Below, in pieces: positions 41,984-49,161 of a DNA stretch of 49,161 nucleotides. The position numbers and the translations under genes were made by a program. The stretch comes from Lachnospiraceae bacterium (lineage in GTDB: Bacteria; Bacillota; Clostridia; Lachnospirales; Lachnospiraceae). The stretch covers positions 1 to 49,161 of the forward strand of contig BLMJ01000125.1 in the NCBI GenBank assembly GCA_011960625.1. The letters run 5' to 3'. Numbering within the stretch: position 1 is the first letter of the stretch; every line of letters begins with the position of its first letter. The notes below the pieces were generated by a model. That model saw only the letters and a program-made list of their open reading frames with translations. It searched no databases and was not told the DNA's origin.

Positions 41984-43409
41984 GCGCCAAAACCTCAATA
42001 GAAAACTCTCTCTTTAATCCTTCAATAGAAAATCCCATCTCATGATACCATTGTAACACATCTACTGCCTCTTGCGATACCCTTTCTCCCGGAACAATTA
42101 AAGGAATTCCTGGAGGATACAAGTATGCGTACTCCAAAGACACATACCCCATGCTATCCGTCCACAGGCGAAATTCTATCTCATTCTCTCCTGATCCCCA
42201 AAAATGTTCCCGCAGCTCTTCTATTTTCGAACTATTATATACCACATCAGGCGTCGGAAGACAAGGAATATTCTTCTTTTTCTTCTGACCGCTTACCCTT
42301 GTCTGCTGTCCTCTGTCTATCTCTCTCAAGGCACAGCTAAGCCGCCGAAAACCTTCCTGTGTATCTCCAACTGACGTCATAGCAAGGACGTACTCGCCAG
42401 CCGCCATCTCCATCTGAAGATGGTATTCTTCCAGGAGAATATGCGAAAGCTGCCTGCCGGTAAGCCCCGTATTCTCTGCTGAGATAACCAGCTTCGAAGG
42501 GTCATACCTATCTGTCCAAACCATCTTCAGGTTCTTAAGCCTTAAAAGCTCCTCCCGAAGCGCCTTAAGCTTCTCAACATAAGGCACAAACAGCTCCTTC
42601 TGCCGTTTTTCCAGAAGGTCAACACAGGAATCCATACTGGCCATCAACACATAAGACGGACTGCTGCTTTGAAGCATATGAAGATACTTGCGAACTTTCT
42701 CTCGCCTTACAAGCTCTCCATTCATATGCAGAAGGGCAGTCTGTGTCAGAGATGGAAGCGTCTTATGCAGACTATGAATAACGATATCCGCGCCTTTTGT
42801 GTTGGAATTTTCCGGGAAATAGGGATGAAATCCAAAATGTGCCCCGTGAGCTTCGTCGACAATAACAGGAATCTCTCTTTTATGAACCTCTTTCGATATT
42901 GCCTCCACGTCTGACACTACTCCTTCATAAGTCGGTGACACAATCACAACCGCTCGAATCTTTGGATTCTTCTCTAACGCTTCCCTGACATCTTCCACGC
43001 AAATCTCCTTATTCATCCGCACAGACGCATGAAATCCCGGCGTCAGATACACCGGGTTCAATCCATACATCTCTATTGCATGATACACCGACTTGTGACA
43101 ATTTCTTGCCGCAAGTATCGTATCACCTCTACGTGTCACGCCTGCAATGGCGCTGAGGATTCCTACACTGCTCCCATTGACGAGAAAATGTGTCTCATCC
43201 CCTTGGTACACCTTTGCCGCCCTCTCCTGGGCGCTTTTCAGAATCCCGTCCGCATGGTGCAGGTCGTCAAACCCTTCAATCTCCGTAATGTCAATAGCAT
43301 ACGGCGGCTCTATTCCTAACATATTGAGCCGCCTCTTATGCCCTGGCATATGAAAACCATAGTAATCCGACCTGCCATACTCTGCCAGCCTGTCATATAA
43401 AGTAAGCAT
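41976..43409 (-). CDS. Orn/Lys/Arg decarboxylase (YaaO/SpeA-like)
   Basis: A 477-residue PLP-dependent fold-type I enzyme, of the short Gram-positive form. PLP lysine lies in HSLHKTLPSLTQTALLH. VDEAHGAHFGFHPYFP carries the PLP-pyridine Asp. FHMPGHKRR at the N-terminus and the GIPLIVPGER block near the end match the family. It makes a polyamine precursor (cadaverine, putrescine or agmatine); substrate not determinable. Its ATG shares one base with the pgi stop (TAATG). Confidence 0.93.
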   Translation of the reverse strand: MLTLYDRLAEYGRSDYYGFHMPGHKRRLNMLGIEPPYAIDITEIEGFDDLHHADGILKSAQERAAKVYQGDETHFLVNGSSVGILSAIAGVTRRGDTILAARNCHKSVYHAIEMYGLNPVYLTPGFHASVRMNKEICVEDVREALEKNPKIRAVVIVSPTYEGVVSDVEAISKEVHKREIPVIVDEAHGAHFGFHPYFPENSNTKGADIVIHSLHKTLPSLTQTALLHMNGELVRREKVRKYLHMLQSSSPSYVLMASMDSCVDLLEKRQKELFVPYVEKLKALREELLRLKNLKMVWTDRYDPSKLVISAENTGLTGRQLSHILLEEYHLQMEMAAGEYVLAMTSVGDTQEGFRRLSCALREIDRGQQTRVSGQKKKKNIPCLPTPDVVYNSSKIEELREHFWGSGENEIEFRLWTDSMGYVSLEYAYLYPPGIPLIVPGERVSQEAVDVLQWYHEMGFSIEGLKREFSIEVLAHG

Positions 43410-44755
43410 TATAACCTCTTAAGAAGCTCTTCTCTCTCCTTTTCAAATCCAGGTTTTCCAAGAAGTGCAAACATATTCTTCTTATAGCTCTCCACACCTG
43501 GCTGATTAAACGGATTCACACCTAAAATGTATCCGCTTACGCCGCACGCAAACTCGAAGAAATAGAAAAGCTGTCCCAGTGAAAACTCGTCCTGTTTTGG
43601 AATCTTAACAACCAAGTTTGGAACATTTCCGTCCGTATGCGCAAGCATGGTTCCATTCATGGCGCTCTTATTGACAAAATCTACCGTCTTTCCTGTCAGG
43701 TAATTCAATCCGTCCAAATCAACTGGCTCTTCTTCGATTACAAGCTCTTCCGCAGACTCTTCCACATTGAGAACCGTCTCGAACATAATACGGTTTCCAT
43801 CCTGGATAAACTGTCCCATGGAGTGAAGATCTGTAGTAAGGTCAACTGATGCAGGATAAATTCCTTTCTGGTCCTTACCTTCGCTCTCACCGTAAAGCTG
43901 TTTCCACCATTCAGATACATAGTGAAGGCTTGGCTCATAATTGGCAAGAATCTCTATCGTTTTACCTTTCCGAAGAAGAATATTACGGATAGCCGCATAA
44001 GTCACTGCATCATTCTCCTCATAGGCATCTTTAAGCGCATGCTCTCTTGCATCTGCCGCGCCCTCCATTAATTTGTCAATATCAGCGCCGCTGACTGCAA
44101 TCGGAAGCAGACCCACTGCTGTTAATACAGAAAAACGTCCTCCCACATCGTCCGGAACTACAAATGTCTCGTAACCTTCCTCTGTTGCAAGATTCTTAAG
44201 AGCTCCTCTTGCCTTATCAGTAGTTGCGTAAATCCTCTTTGCCGCCCCGTCTTTGCCGTATTTCTTCTCCAACATTCCCTTAAAGATACGGAAAGCAATC
44301 GCCGGCTCTGTTGTAGTTCCAGATTTTGAAATGATATTTACAGAGAAGTCCCTCTCTCCAATCACATCCGTCAGATGCTTCAGATAGGTGCTGCTGATGC
44401 TGTTACCCACAAAATAAATCTCTGGGGTCTTACGAATCTCCTTCGATACCATATTATAGAAATTGTGGCGCAGAAATTCAATCGCTGCTCTTGCGCCAAG
44501 ATAAGAGCCTCCAATACCGATTACGAGAAGAACCTCTGAATCTCCCTTAATTCTCTCTGCAGCTTCCTTGATTCTTGCAAACTCTTCCTTATCGTAGTCC
44601 ACAGGAAGATCAATCCATCCAAGAAAATCATTCCCAGCGCCTTCTCTGCCAAGAAGTTCTGCTTTTGCATTCTCTGCAATCTTTTTCATGGATTCAATCT
44701 CATGCTCTGAAATAAATGTCTTCGCTTTAGAATAATCGAATGTAACTCTGCTCAT
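43409..44755 (-). CDS. pgi: Glucose-6-phosphate isomerase
   Basis: A 448-residue glycolytic enzyme that interconverts glucose 6-phosphate and fructose 6-phosphate. [18 protein letters not shown] and [18 protein letters not shown] hold the phosphate loops, the Glu in [15 protein letters not shown] precedes, and [20 protein letters not shown] carries the catalytic Lys. The ATG at 44755 follows AAGGAGCC; the frame upstream to 44830 covers a hairpin and is not coding. First gene of the seven-gene operon. Confidence 0.97.
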   Translation of the reverse strand: MSRVTFDYSKAKTFISEHEIESMKKIAENAKAELLGREGAGNDFLGWIDLPVDYDKEEFARIKEAAERIKGDSEVLLVIGIGGSYLGARAAIEFLRHNFYNMVSKEIRKTPEIYFVGNSISSTYLKHLTDVIGERDFSVNIISKSGTTTEPAIAFRIFKGMLEKKYGKDGAAKRIYATTDKARGALKNLATEEGYETFVVPDDVGGRFSVLTAVGLLPIAVSGADIDKLMEGAADAREHALKDAYEENDAVTYAAIRNILLRKGKTIEILANYEPSLHYVSEWWKQLYGESEGKDQKGIYPASVDLTTDLHSMGQFIQDGNRIMFETVLNVEESAEELVIEEEPVDLDGLNYLTGKTVDFVNKSAMNGTMLAHTDGNVPNLVVKIPKQDEFSLGQLFYFFEFACGVSGYILGVNPFNQPGVESYKKNMFALLGKPGFEKEREELLKRL

Positions 44756-44778
44756 ATTAGGGCTCCTTCCTTCTATGT

Positions 44779-44805
44779 GGGAAATCCGCCTCAGGCAGAT
44801 TTCCC
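44779..44805. promoter_or_regulatory. Leader hairpin before pgi
   Basis: A 12-bp stem with one wobble pair: GGGAAATCCGCC (44779-44790), loop TCA, GGCAGATTTCCC (44794-44805). It lies 24 bases upstream of the pgi start and 3' of its promoter. No T-run follows, so it is more likely a leader structure than a terminator. Confidence 0.45.
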
Positions 44806-44835
44806 GCTCATTAATGGTATTTTTATACATTTATT

Positions 44836-44864
44836 ATTCTACCAAATCAGCCGGCTATAATCAA
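44836..44864 (-). promoter_or_regulatory. pgi operon promoter
   Basis: On the minus strand TTGATT (44859-44864), a 17-base spacer and TAGAAT (44836-44841), overlapping the stop codon of the gene upstream. Confidence 0.5.
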
Positions 44865-46147
44865 GCCATAAACTCTTCGAGTATCCTCCGAATCACAATA
44901 TCTCGGTTCACCTCTTCCTCAGGTTTTTCTTTCTTCGGCATTCTCTCCTTCTGTAATGCCTGCCGTCCTTTTGTGTTCCTGGCTAGGTTTGAAGACTCTG
45001 GTGATTCGATTATGATTGTCTCCTTAACTTCTCTGTCATTGTCCGGTACAGGAATCTCTACAATATTCTCCTTGCGTTTCTCATGACTTTTCGGTGTTTC
45101 TATTTCCACCGACTCCTTCTGCCTGACTTCCGGTGTCCGAAACGTGCTGGCTACTTCCTTCTGGTCGGGTTCCGGCATCCGAAACGCATTCGCTACTTCC
45201 TCCACTCTCAGATCCGCCGTCCGAAATGCGTTAACCGCCTCATTCTTTGCTATTTCTTGAGTGCGAAATGACGTCTCCCCGGCTTTTAATTCTGCCGCCA
45301 GAAATGCGCTTACTGCACTTTGTCCCTGTAAAGGATCTTGCTTTCTTACTGTATAAGGCTCCTCCGGCTGGTTATACCTTTCCGTTGGCTGACTATAGCT
45401 TTCCGTTCTATGTGGGTCTTTTAGTATCTCATTCTTTTCTGTCTTACACTTTGAAGCATACAATTGCGCTTCTGCCTGTTCCAGATTTCTCACTGCAGAC
45501 AAATCCTCCGCCGTCTCTTTCTTTCTCACTGCATATGTATCGCTTGCATTTCCCTGTCCCTCTGCTGGCATAACTCCAAACTCTGGTGAGTTTCCTTCCT
45601 GTGCCAATACTTTAATCTCCTTCTGGTAAGATTTCTCGAATCTGTGCCGACATACGTTTTCCAGAAAATCTACCATATAATTCCGAATCGCTTCTAGCTG
45701 GTACTTCTCATCCGTCAACAAATGAACCAAATATACGAAAGCCGCAAGTCCGCCTCCGACTGCGCCTGTTTTCCACACCAGATCGCTCATTCCATTAACG
45801 CTGTATTCAAGTCCTGCCCCCACTGCCCCAGTCAAAAGGCATAACGCTGCCGCCGCTTTTTCCATTCTTCTCCAACTGTGGAGCCGCAGACCCAGTACCT
45901 TATACTCATACAGATACTTGTCTACAAATACTCTTACATTTTCTACCTTGTCGCTGACCATGCTGGCGTGTTCAAATTTGGCACGTACCAGGCGCATCAG
46001 CGGATGGGTGCTTTTATTCATATTTCCCGCTGCACGTACCAAACGTTTCAAAGCGACATTAACAATAAATTTACTCATAATCCCTACGGCTGTCAGGATT
46101 CCCATTAGCACGAATATTATGTGCCTGTCCAACATTGTTTCTAACAT
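44861..46147 (-). CDS. Membrane protein with repeat-bearing cytosolic tail
   Basis: A 428-residue protein with three predicted helices (about 9-33, 98-117, 123-145) and a long hydrophilic C-terminal half. Between about residues 285 and 345 the tail holds a degenerate repeat (AFRTADLRVEEVANAFRMPE, then ASTFRTPEVRQKE) of roughly 15-17 residues. The C-terminus (RDIVIRRILEEFMA) looks like a short conserved helix. The ATG follows AAGGAGGG. I do not recognise the family. It sits alone upstream of pgi; function unknown. Confidence 0.75.
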   Translation of the reverse strand: MLETMLDRHIIFVLMGILTAVGIMSKFIVNVALKRLVRAAGNMNKSTHPLMRLVRAKFEHASMVSDKVENVRVFVDKYLYEYKVLGLRLHSWRRMEKAAAALCLLTGAVGAGLEYSVNGMSDLVWKTGAVGGGLAAFVYLVHLLTDEKYQLEAIRNYMVDFLENVCRHRFEKSYQKEIKVLAQEGNSPEFGVMPAEGQGNASDTYAVRKKETAEDLSAVRNLEQAEAQLYASKCKTEKNEILKDPHRTESYSQPTERYNQPEEPYTVRKQDPLQGQSAVSAFLAAELKAGETSFRTQEIAKNEAVNAFRTADLRVEEVANAFRMPEPDQKEVASTFRTPEVRQKESVEIETPKSHEKRKENIVEIPVPDNDREVKETIIIESPESSNLARNTKGRQALQKERMPKKEKPEEEVNRDIVIRRILEEFMA

Positions 46148-46211
46148 AAAAAGCCCTCCTTCTGAATAGAATTATAACTTAAATTCCAGAGGAGAGCTCA
46201 AAAATCGTTCT

Positions 46212-46244
46212 ACAGATTCCGCACTCCAGGATGGGGGAATCTGT
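46212..46244 (-). terminator. Probable terminator of mtnN
   Basis: ACAGATTCC (46212-46220) pairs with GGAATCTGT (46236-46244). On the minus strand a T5 occurs eight bases beyond the stem. Located 33 bases after the mtnN stop. Confidence 0.55.
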
Positions 46245-46276
46245 CATTTCCCAAGGGATTGTGAAACCTGTTCTTT

Positions 46277-46969
46277 CTATAGTATTGTCAGTAATTCCTT
46301 GACAAGCCTTACGCTGTGGGCGATTGCCTGCCGTTCAAACGTGGGATAGTCTACGCTCGCACTATTGTCAGCTTTGTCCGAAATAGCCCGTATTATGACG
46401 TACGAAACTTGATTCAGATACGCAGCCTGCGCAATTCCCGCTCCCTCCATCTCCACACATAAAGGATGAAAATTCTCAACAATCCTGTCCTTTATCTCGC
46501 GAGAGGCAATAAACTGGTCGCCGCTTGCAATCCTTCCGGTAAATGTATGTATATCTGGATTTGCTTTCTCACTTGCCTGAACAGCTTTCTTAAGCAACTC
46601 TTCATTTGCCGGAAATGACAATGCCTCCATTCTTGGGATCTGCCCAATTGGATATCCAAATTCTGTAGCATCCATATCATGATGCAGTGCATCTGTTGAG
46701 ATTACCATGTCTCCAATATCAATCTTCGCATCCAAGGACCCTGCGATTCCTGTGTTAATCAGGGTATCTGCCCCGAACCTGTCCACTAGGATCTGTGCAC
46801 AGATTCCGGCATTGACCTTGCCTATTCCGCTTCTTACTATCACAACTTCCTTGCCGCACAGCACTCCCTTACAAAAAATCATGGACGCTTGTTCTGTTGT
46901 TTCCTGAACCTCCATGCTATCCTTTAATGCAGCAACCTCTTCTTCCATTGCTCCGATAATTCCTATCAT
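46277..46969 (-). CDS. mtnN: 5'-methylthioadenosine/S-adenosylhomocysteine nucleosidase
   Basis: A 230-residue purine-nucleoside phosphorylase-fold enzyme. It has MIGIIGAMEEEVA (with catalytic Glu12), NTGIAGSLD, the ribose-binding CVEMEGAGIAQAA and the catalytic Asp in RAISDKAD. It hydrolyses MTA and SAH to adenine and a thioribose, in methionine salvage and SAM by-product removal. It has its own promoter. Confidence 0.97.
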   Translation of the reverse strand: MIGIIGAMEEEVAALKDSMEVQETTEQASMIFCKGVLCGKEVVIVRSGIGKVNAGICAQILVDRFGADTLINTGIAGSLDAKIDIGDMVISTDALHHDMDATEFGYPIGQIPRMEALSFPANEELLKKAVQASEKANPDIHTFTGRIASGDQFIASREIKDRIVENFHPLCVEMEGAGIAQAAYLNQVSYVIIRAISDKADNSASVDYPTFERQAIAHSVRLVKELLTIL

Positions 46970-47008
46970 TGCCTCTTAATCCTCCTGTATTTATTGGTCT
47001 CTATGGCT

Positions 47009-47037
47009 ATTATAGCGAAAAATAGGGATTTTTTCAA
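47009..47037 (-). promoter_or_regulatory. mtnN promoter
   Basis: On the minus strand TTGAAA (47032-47037), a 17-base spacer and TATAAT (47009-47014). Confidence 0.8.
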
Positions 47038-47107
47038 TTCAATTACTTTTTCTTATCTCGGTTCTTTCATTTCCCTACCTAAGAATGTTATTTTATCAAA
47101 TTTTTGC

Positions 47108-47135
47108 TTGTAACTGACAGAAATCATTGTATAAT
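47108..47135 (+). promoter_or_regulatory. Promoter of the TSCPD gene
   Basis: TTGTAA (47108-47113), a 16-base spacer and TATAAT (47130-47135), about 85 bases before the start. Confidence 0.65.
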
Positions 47136-47220
47136 AGTAAAGTAGACGTATGCTCTATTGAAAGTAAAAACTTTTGACTGAATTTTTTTAAAAGATAAAT
47201 GTTAAAGGAGGAGGATGGAT

Positions 47221-47466
47221 ATGGAATTTAGACCATCTGGCGTCTGTTCACGATTAATCAAAGTAGATGTGGACGGAGATACTATTAAGAATGTAGAGTT
47301 TGTAGGTGGCTGCGCAGGGAACACACAGGGGATTGCAAGCCTGGTTGTTGGGATGAATGTGCATGACGCAATCTCACGTATGGAAGGTATTACTTGCGGT
47401 TTCAAACCTACCTCTTGTCCAGATCAGCTTGCAAAGGCTCTTCGTCAAGCGATTGGCGAGGCTTAG
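47221..47466 (+). CDS. TSCPD-domain protein (TIGR03905-like)
   Basis: An 81-residue protein corresponding to the C-terminal TSCPD domain of ribonucleotide reductase NrdJ-type proteins, here stand-alone. CSRLIKVDVDGDTI, FVGGCAGNTQGIASLVVGM and the end GFKPTSCPDQLAKAL with the name-giving SCPD motif are visible. Cys residues may bind metal. I prefer ATG 47221, since AAAGGAGGAGG abuts the earlier ATG at 47215. Function of such stand-alone domains is unknown. Confidence 0.85.
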   Translation: MEFRPSGVCSRLIKVDVDGDTIKNVEFVGGCAGNTQGIASLVVGMNVHDAISRMEGITCGFKPTSCPDQLAKALRQAIGEA

Positions 47467-47531
47467 TTTGATGTATCAATTGTAACCTATATTAATTACA
47501 TAATATCTCTTGAAACGATTTTTACAATGAA

Positions 47532-47564
47532 AAAAGATACGTAGAATCATATCTCGTATCTTTT
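47532..47564 (+). terminator. Terminator of the TSCPD gene
   Basis: AAAAGATACG (47532-47541) pairs perfectly with CGTATCTTTT (47555-47564), an intrinsic terminator with T4 after the stem; the A-run upstream gives weak bidirectionality. Confidence 0.75.
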
Positions 47565-47596
47565 CATTGTGTTCTCGTTCTCATAAATTTTATCTA

Positions 47597-47728
47597 GGAA
47601 GGCTGCAGGAAGTACCGTCTACGACGTCTTTGACCCGTTTCGTGGGCCTACGGTTTCTCAATGTAAGGTCGAAATTAAATTAATAGTTCCATCGTTTGCA
47701 CCGTAGACGGTACTTCCTACAGCCTTCC
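47597..47728. repeat. 132-bp segment bounded by 27-bp inverted repeats
   Basis: The left arm (47597-47623, beginning GGAAGGCTGCAGG) and right arm (47702-47728, ending CAGCCTTCC) are reverse complements with one mismatch in 27. The 78-bp interior has no ORF. It may be a miniature inverted-repeat element or a large cruciform. No clear target-site duplication is visible at its edges. The region 47467-47855 otherwise holds only the terminator upstream. Confidence 0.75.
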
Positions 47729-47855
47729 CGGATTTACCGCTATCTTTTTTTAGTTTTTTGGACTAACTCTGTCCTCAGATTGCATTTTTTTCCATATTCA
47801 GTTTTTAAATTTGTTTTCTTTCTCTCTAATACTTTGGACGAATGGTTCTTAGTGA

Positions 47856-48332
47856 CTATTCAATGTAAACACCATCAGTAAAAGAACTACTCACATCGAG
47901 ATGAGCTGAATGAATACAACGCACCCGATAGTAATAACCGCCTTCAACCGTCAAAGTCCGATTTGAACTTACTCTATCGGCATTTTCATTTAGCTTATAC
48001 CAGTTATCATAATAAGTCCAAGCTGAATCTTCCTCCTTGGCTCGTTCTACAATAACTGATACTCTCACTGAACTGACTTCATGCGCTGCGATAGTTGTCC
48101 CGCCAGCATAGATCTTTCCAGGACCTAGCCTAGCACATTTGGAATAACTTACAAGCAAATCTACTCCTCGTGTATTTGGCGCTGCATACCCAATGGACTC
48201 TGCATCGTGCGTCAAATATGAACCATCCAAGATCGGGTCGTCTGATGCCGCTTGTGTGTCGTTTACTGATATTAGTAGCATGCTAAGTAACAATAAAAAT
48301 GCGTAGCAAACAGACAATACCTTCTTTTTCAC
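47856..48332 (-). CDS. Secreted small protein, DUF6147-like
   Basis: A 158-residue protein with a signal peptide (MKKKVLSVCYAFLLLLSMLL, cleavage near TQAAS). The mature part is strand-rich, with RGVDLLVSYSKCARLGPGKIYAGGTT and a C-terminal YYYRVRCIHSAHLD. I associate this layout with DUF6147 proteins of Lachnospiraceae, which have unknown function. The GTG at 48332 has GGAGG seven bases upstream. The gene and its neighbour are more AT-rich than the operons to the left. Confidence 0.65.
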   Translation of the reverse strand: MKKKVLSVCYAFLLLLSMLLISVNDTQAASDDPILDGSYLTHDAESIGYAAPNTRGVDLLVSYSKCARLGPGKIYAGGTTIAAHEVSSVRVSVIVERAKEEDSAWTYYDNWYKLNENADRVSSNRTLTVEGGYYYRVRCIHSAHLDVSSSFTDGVYIE

Positions 48333-48404
48333 TCCTACACCTCCAATCCCTCTTTTTTTACTCTCATTTATATAAACACATAACTTTACAAAAACTGACG
48401 CAAA

Positions 48405-49154
48405 TTACCAAAAAAAATTTAAATTCTTTACTATTAGCTCAAAGTCCTCTTTATCCATAGTTCCCGCCAAGTAATATTTTAAATTCATTTCTTCAAAACT
48501 AGCGGAAAATCGACTCTTCTCCCAATTTTTTACTTGGTACTGTTTTATCTCTATTTTTCTATCTAGTACTTCCAAAGGATATTTATCTATAACCTTATCT
48601 TCAATGTCAAAACCAAATGATTCCTTGATATAAGATAAATTAATTAAATAGATAAGCTTTTCTCCATCATATTCATAACATAATTCAGCAGCTTTCATCA
48701 ATTCATTAAACTTCATATTTACAAATTTCATATTTTCTGATACAGCTACTATCCTTACTGGCTCTATTCCAAATTCCTCACTAATTTTTTGATATGCCTC
48801 TTCTTCATTTTCATCCACGCTGATCAAATTATCTTCGCTAGAATTTACTTTTTCAACTTCTCTCTCACCAACCATCTGTGTTACCATTTTCATTAACTTT
48901 TCAGGTCCACCCATAGTATTAATTCCCATACTCAACATTAACACCACAGCTGCAACGACCGCAACATACACCCGTACTCTCCTTTTTCGCCTCAGTACAA
49001 CCTTAACCTCTTCCCTCGTTATCTCCTCTTCCTCTTCATACCCCTCTTGCGCTTTTTTCGCCTCTTCCTCCAGAATCCTCCGTCCAATCTCCAGAGCTCT
49101 CCGATCCTCCTCAGACATATTGGCATATAGGTCTTGCTTTTCCTTCTTCCTCAT
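48405..49154 (-). CDS. Membrane-anchored protein with DUF4367-like outer domain
   Basis: A 249-residue protein. Residues 1-60 are cytosolic and very charged (LEIGRRILEEEAKKAQEGYE, then VVLRRKRRVR). One helix spans about 62-80. The outer domain (about 105-249) includes VRIVAVSENMKFVNMKFNEL, LIYLINLSYIKESFGFD and a final YLAGTMDKEDFELIVKNLNFF, like DUF4367 domains of anti-sigma-type proteins. The start lies seven bases from the window edge, so upstream context and any partner sigma factor cannot be seen. Confidence 0.65.
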   Translation of the reverse strand: MRKKEKQDLYANMSEEDRRALEIGRRILEEEAKKAQEGYEEEEEITREEVKVVLRRKRRVRVYVAVVAAVVLMLSMGINTMGGPEKLMKMVTQMVGEREVEKVNSSEDNLISVDENEEEAYQKISEEFGIEPVRIVAVSENMKFVNMKFNELMKAAELCYEYDGEKLIYLINLSYIKESFGFDIEDKVIDKYPLEVLDRKIEIKQYQVKNWEKSRFSASFEEMNLKYYLAGTMDKEDFELIVKNLNFFW

Positions 49155-49161
49155 CTCTGCG

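Noticed and set aside
44779-44805. Intrinsic terminator upstream of pgi
   Set aside because: The stem is strong but no T-run follows on either strand, and it lies between promoter and start codon.

Overview
This window looks like a chromosomal segment of a Gram-positive anaerobe of the Clostridia, most likely a gut Lachnospiraceae. The evidence is an archaeal-type (V/A) ATPase operon, a rubrerythrin, a BioY biotin importer, a YbhJ-like hydratase with a CdaR-type regulator, a DUF1002 secreted protein and strong AGGAGG ribosome sites. I see no rRNA, tRNA, CRISPR array or intact insertion sequence.

Layout: 1-0.54 kb holds a truncated zeta-toxin-like kinase preceded by a small candidate antitoxin. 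0.8-2.6 kb is a coiled-coil protein with a DUF2325-like C-terminus. 2.9-6.2 kb holds a small membrane protein, rubrerythrin behind a palindromic operator candidate, an XRE regulator with two small membrane proteins, and an APH-fold kinase. 6.3-14.9 kb (minus strand) is a complete nine-gene V-type ATPase operon, order G/H-C-I-K-F-E-A-B-D. 15.3-18 kb (plus) has trmB, a thioredoxin and a DUF1002 protein. 18-22.3 kb is a sugar module: an FGGY kinase and aldo/keto reductase diverge from a DeoR regulator and a fructose-6-phosphate aldolase, around a palindrome. Then come glgB and a 1.4-kaa protein (TPR, Ala/Glu/Arg helix, Asp/Glu tract, degenerate AAA-like P-loop domain).

28.6-29.65 kb is a gene-poor kilobase with a strongly signalled 31-codon ORF and decayed coding traces. 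It is followed by bioY, an ECF sigma factor with a membrane-anchored beta-propeller partner, the YbhJ-like hydratase with its CdaR-type regulator, and an MsmK/UgpC-type sugar ABC ATPase. 37.8-44.8 kb is one tightly packed minus-strand operon: pgi, Orn/Lys/Arg decarboxylase, guanylate-kinase-like, holB, ricT, trmN6-like, rsmI. It resembles the Bacillus yaaO-tmk-holB-yaaT-yabB-yabC neighbourhood, with a guanylate-kinase-like gene where tmk would sit. The end holds an unrecognised repeat-bearing membrane protein, mtnN, a TSCPD-domain protein, a 132-bp segment bounded by 27-bp inverted repeats, and two AT-richer secreted or membrane proteins.

The least explained items are the 1.4-kaa TPR/AAA-like protein, the 31-codon transcript region, the 27-bp inverted-repeat element, and the bioY leader, where a hairpin appears to bridge the ribosome site to the start codon.
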